Shown here: piece by piece, positions 61,529 through 64,000 of the stretch
Numbering within the stretch: the first letter of the stretch is position 1
Layout of the letters: each line of letters begins with the position of its first letter
Assembly: GCA_963966185.1 (NCBI GenBank)
Contig: CAWZYM010000331.1
Span: 1,733,501-1,797,500, forward strand
Length of the DNA: 64,000 nucleotides
Direction: 5' to 3'
Source of the DNA: Rhabditoides inermis
Taxonomy: Eukaryota > Nematoda > Chromadorea > Rhabditida > Rhabditidae
Notes under the pieces: model-generated
Seen by the model: the letters and a program-made list of their open reading frames with translations, nothing else
What the model was told of the DNA's origin: nothing
The model's database searches: none
Translations under genes and position numbers: made by a program

Positions 61529-61995
61529 ATAGTCGGTTTGGATCCTATATGCCATCCGTGACATTTCATATGTTGTGCAGTTTCGTGCAACACAACGTGT
61601 ATGTCTTCAAATATCCAAAACGCTTTGTGAGTGGGAATTGAACCCTTGGGCAGCTCGCAACGATCGCGCGCTGGCGGCGCGCTCTACCATTGCGCCATTG
61701 AGGCTCATACTGAGAGGTCGTTGAATTTCGCAGATTTGTTTGCTCGTTATATCTCATCATTGCACACTGAAGAGGCCAGTGGAGCTAAATGAGCTCTCTC
61801 TTCGATCTCTTCACCACTGCCTCTATGGCGCAGTAGTAGTGTGCGCCGCCAGCGCACAATCACCGCGACCTGTCCACGGGTTCGATTCCTACTCATGGAA
61901 GCGTTTTGGATATTTGATGACAAACATGTTGTGTTGCACAAAACTGCACAACGTGTGAAATGTCACGGATGGCATATAGGATCCAATCCGACTAT
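61529..61995. mobile_element. Foldback element with tRNA-like arms (family C, 467 bp)
   Basis: Arms 61529-61712 and about 61806-61995 are imperfect reverse complements beginning ATAGTCGG.TTGGATCC. Right arm: A box TGGCGCAGTAG (61826-61836) and B box GGTTCGATTCC (61879-61889). Left arm, minus strand: A box TGGCGCAATGG (61697-61687), with a D-arm-like GGTAGAGC, and B box GGTTCAATTCC (61644-61634). A GCGCGC/GCGCGC hairpin sits at the anticodon position. Unrelated in sequence to family B. Confidence 0.85.
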
Positions 61996-62004
61996 AACAA
62001 AAGC

Positions 62005-62303
62005 ACATCCATTTTCTTTAAAAAAATACTTGCGTAAAGAGATTCACTTTGTCTTGACCCAATGCAACAAAAGCACATGCATAAAACGTTTACAAATACT
62101 AACACAAACCTGCGCTTCTCTCTCTCTCTCTCTCTCTCTCTCAAACATTGATTATTTGTATCCTTATATTTCGAATGTTTCAAACTGTCCGCTATGCTCA
62201 AGTTTGTGTTAGTACTTGTAAACGTTTTATGCATGTGCTTTTGTTGCATTGGGTCAAGACAAAGTGAATCTCTTAACGCAAGTACTTTTTAAAGAAAATA
62301 GCT
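62005..62303. repeat. Inverted-repeat element, family E (about 300 bp)
   Basis: The arm 62010-62112 is inverted at about 62205-62300 and contains GCAACAAAAGCACATGCATA, a word shared with family A (3758-4174, 28032-28615). A (CT)n lies near the centre. Confidence 0.85.
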
Positions 62304-62382
62304 CTTTCTGTGAATTGTGACACCAGTATAAGTTATACAAATCTTTATCCACGAGGTTTTGTTGCTTTTGAGAGCGGTTTAA
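62304..62382 (+). repeat. Copy of TBL2 3'-flanking sequence
   Basis: Near-identical to 57887-57962 (CTCTTTCTGTGAATTGTGACACC..., TTTATCCACGAGGTTTTG). A partial segmental duplication abutting the family E element. Confidence 0.85.
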
Positions 62383-62476
62383 GAGTGCAAGTGACAGGAT
62401 GAGTGCTGACTTGATGACGTTGTTGTTTCGACTAGACGCGAGAAAGATGTTAAGTGTAAGAGTGGAAAGGAAATGT

Positions 62477-63312
62477 CTAGTCGAGGCTGGGCATGACTCG
62501 AAGACGCTCGAACGCCGCCTTCTCCAGAGACTCCCTGAAAGTTGCGCCAAAATGAAACTAGAAGAACAATTAAGTAAGAAGAAAGATAAAGAAGAAAAAT
62601 AAAAATATGAAACTAGAAAAAAATGAAACCGACTAAACTAAAATTTAGAAATCAAAGAAAACTAAACTGAAACCCTATTCGAAACTTGCACCAAGATGAA
62701 AATGACAAGACAATACAAGCAAGTCGATGATTAAAATATGTCCATGATTAAGTAAAAATGCGCGATTTAGCATAGGCAACAGAATATCGCTATGGATTAT
62801 GAGTCTACCTTGTTATCTAACTGGCATGAATAAAACTCTACGAAAAAGCAAGATGCAATGACTACGCCCTCTGATTTCTCACCTGTCATCGGGATGGGAT
62901 ATCTGAATGAGCGCGGCGGCCCTCTGTCGCATATTCTTGCCGAACAGCTGCGCGATACCGTACTCGGTCACGATGTAGTTCACGTTGCCGCGCGTCGTCA
63001 CCACGCCAGCGCCCTGACATTTGCATATTGCATTTTGTCTTGTATTTTGTATTCTGTATTCTGTAATCATATTCCTATAGGTTATACGTTTCATTGTTTC
63101 ATGTAGTGCTACGCGTGTGAGTGAGTGGTAATAATCCTCCGAGAGTAAGATCAGAACCCAGCAGGACTCGAAAGTGTTACGCACGGTCTTTAGCGTGGGC
63201 ACGATCTTGCTGTGTCCCTTGAGGGTGCGCGATGGAATGGCGATGACGGCCTTTCCCTTGCCGTCATACCCATTGGCCGCACCGAAGATGAAGTCGATCT
63301 GACCGCCGAAGC
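62477..63312 (-). CDS. Acetyl-CoA hydrolase/4-hydroxybutyrate CoA-transferase family, 3' part (5' end beyond window)
   Basis: C-terminal portion of a mitochondrial-type CoA-transferase/acetyl-CoA hydrolase. Exons 63312-63185, 63013-62883 and 62534-62477 join in frame: FGGQIDFIFGAANGYDGKGK, AIPSRTLKGHSKIVPTL, then GAGVVTTRGNVNYIVTEYG, LFGKNMRQRAAALIQISHP, ending FERLRVMPSLD-stop. The GAGVVTTR...VTEYG block is a hallmark of the family's C-terminal domain, where VTEYG lies near the CoA site. The phase-2 acceptor at 63313 needs an upstream exon; the N-terminal domain with the catalytic Glu lies beyond 64000 or in the unread repeat region. Related to nematode genes annotated as acetyl-CoA hydrolase; the choice between hydrolase and transferase activity is open. 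Confidence 0.9.
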
Positions 63313-63424
63313 CTAAAGGAGTTCTGCCGGTTTTATGTTTCGGAACTATATTATATATAAGTGTTGTGGAACTTGAGAATTAATGCGATCTGCACACTTA
63401 CCACTTACCGGAAAAGTACAGTTG

Positions 63425-63433
63425 AGAGGAAAG

Positions 63434-63480
<47 letters not shown>

Positions 63481-63551
63481 TTGAGAGAGAGAAGAGATGT
63501 TGAGAAAGAAGAGATGTTGAGAGAGAAGAGATGTTGAGAGAGAGAAAAGAT

Positions 63552-63594
<43 letters not shown>

Positions 63595-63733
63595 ATGTTG
63601 AGAGAAAGAGAAAGAGAGAGAAGAGATGTTGAGAGAGAGAGAGAGAAGAGATGTTGAGAGAGAGAGAGAGAGAAGAGATGTTGAGAGAGAGAGAGAGAAG
63701 AGATGTTGAGAGAGAGAGAGAGAGAGAAGAGAT

Positions 63734-63768
<35 letters not shown>

Positions 63769-63961
63769 ATGTTGAGAGAAAGAGAAAGAGAGAGAAGAGA
63801 TGTTGAGAGAGAGAGAGAGAATAGATGTTGAGAGAGAGAGAGAGAAGAGATGTTGAGAGAGAGAGAGAAGAGATGTTGAGAGAGAGAGAGAGAGAAGAGA
63901 TGTTGAGAGAGAGAGAGAGAGAGAGAGAGAAGAGATGTTGAGAGAGAGAGAGAGAATAGAT

Positions 63962-64000
<39 letters not shown>
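63425..64000 (+). repeat. GATGTTGA-(GA)n minisatellite, runs off the window
   Basis: GA runs of variable length separated by regularly recurring AGAGATGTTGAGAG words (about two dozen), from about 63470 to the end. It lies in an intron of the CoA-transferase gene. Confidence 0.95.

Noticed and set aside
61806..61900. Candidate tRNA gene
   Set aside because: tRNA-like boxes but position 33 and stems do not fit a functional tRNA; part of a foldback element.

Overview
The window reads as genomic DNA of a nematode, probably a chromadorean rhabditid or diplogastrid. The grounds are two nematode-restricted chemoreceptor families (srh-like and sre-like), short introns mostly ending in TTTCAG/TTCCAG, a pair of same-strand genes spaced like a nematode operon with the trans-splice-type acceptor directly on the ATG, and an otherwise animal gene set. 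The species cannot be told from the sequence. The genome is very rich in (GA)n/(CT)n microsatellites, which fill many introns, and most long ORFs in those tracts are artefacts.

Layout. 1-16.1 kb: two tandem + strand paralogs (711 and about 703-706 residues) encoding a four-module zinc-finger protein that I cannot name, with only 228 bp between stop and next ATG. Their introns carry inserted elements: a composite repeat with an inverted-repeat element, an RTE-type retrotransposon fragment, a 1.77-kb TIR element and a 465-bp insert with a hammerhead-like motif. 16.4-24.4 kb: two srh-type GPCR genes in inverted orientation flanking an apparently intact two-ORF CR1/jockey-like LINE. 25.3-39.0 kb (-): a complete Dishevelled gene, 22 coding exons and 731 residues (DIX, PDZ, DEP, conserved C-terminus), plus a 1.15-kb alternative 5' exon that would replace the DIX half. 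41.4-48.0 kb (-): an sre-type chemoreceptor, 376 residues. 49.8-52.5 kb (-): RER1, 191 residues. 53.1-57.8 kb (+): TBL2, 461 residues, head-to-head with RER1. 58.0-58.5 kb (-): a 74-residue single-TM protein. 58.6-62.3 kb: a nest of inverted-repeat elements, two with tRNA-gene-like segments in their arms. 62.5-63.3 kb (-): the 3' end of an acetyl-CoA hydrolase/CoA-transferase gene. 63.4-64.0 kb: a GATGTTGA-(GA)n minisatellite running off the window.

Exon models were built by hand from splice signals and checked by reading-frame phase. All complete models close in frame except the second srh copy, which is 2 nt out. Functionally, RER1 and TBL2 are both ER/early-secretory proteins sharing a roughly 0.6-kb divergent promoter region; Dishevelled is the Wnt relay; the other genes have no evident joint pathway. 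The most unusual signals are recurrent partial duplications of exon-intron junctions (splice-site 'echoes') in dsh, TBL2 and the second zinc-finger gene, microsatellite-filled introns kept at homologous positions, two hammerhead-ribozyme-like motifs with a self-complementary ACGU helix III, and foldback elements built around tRNA-like sequence.
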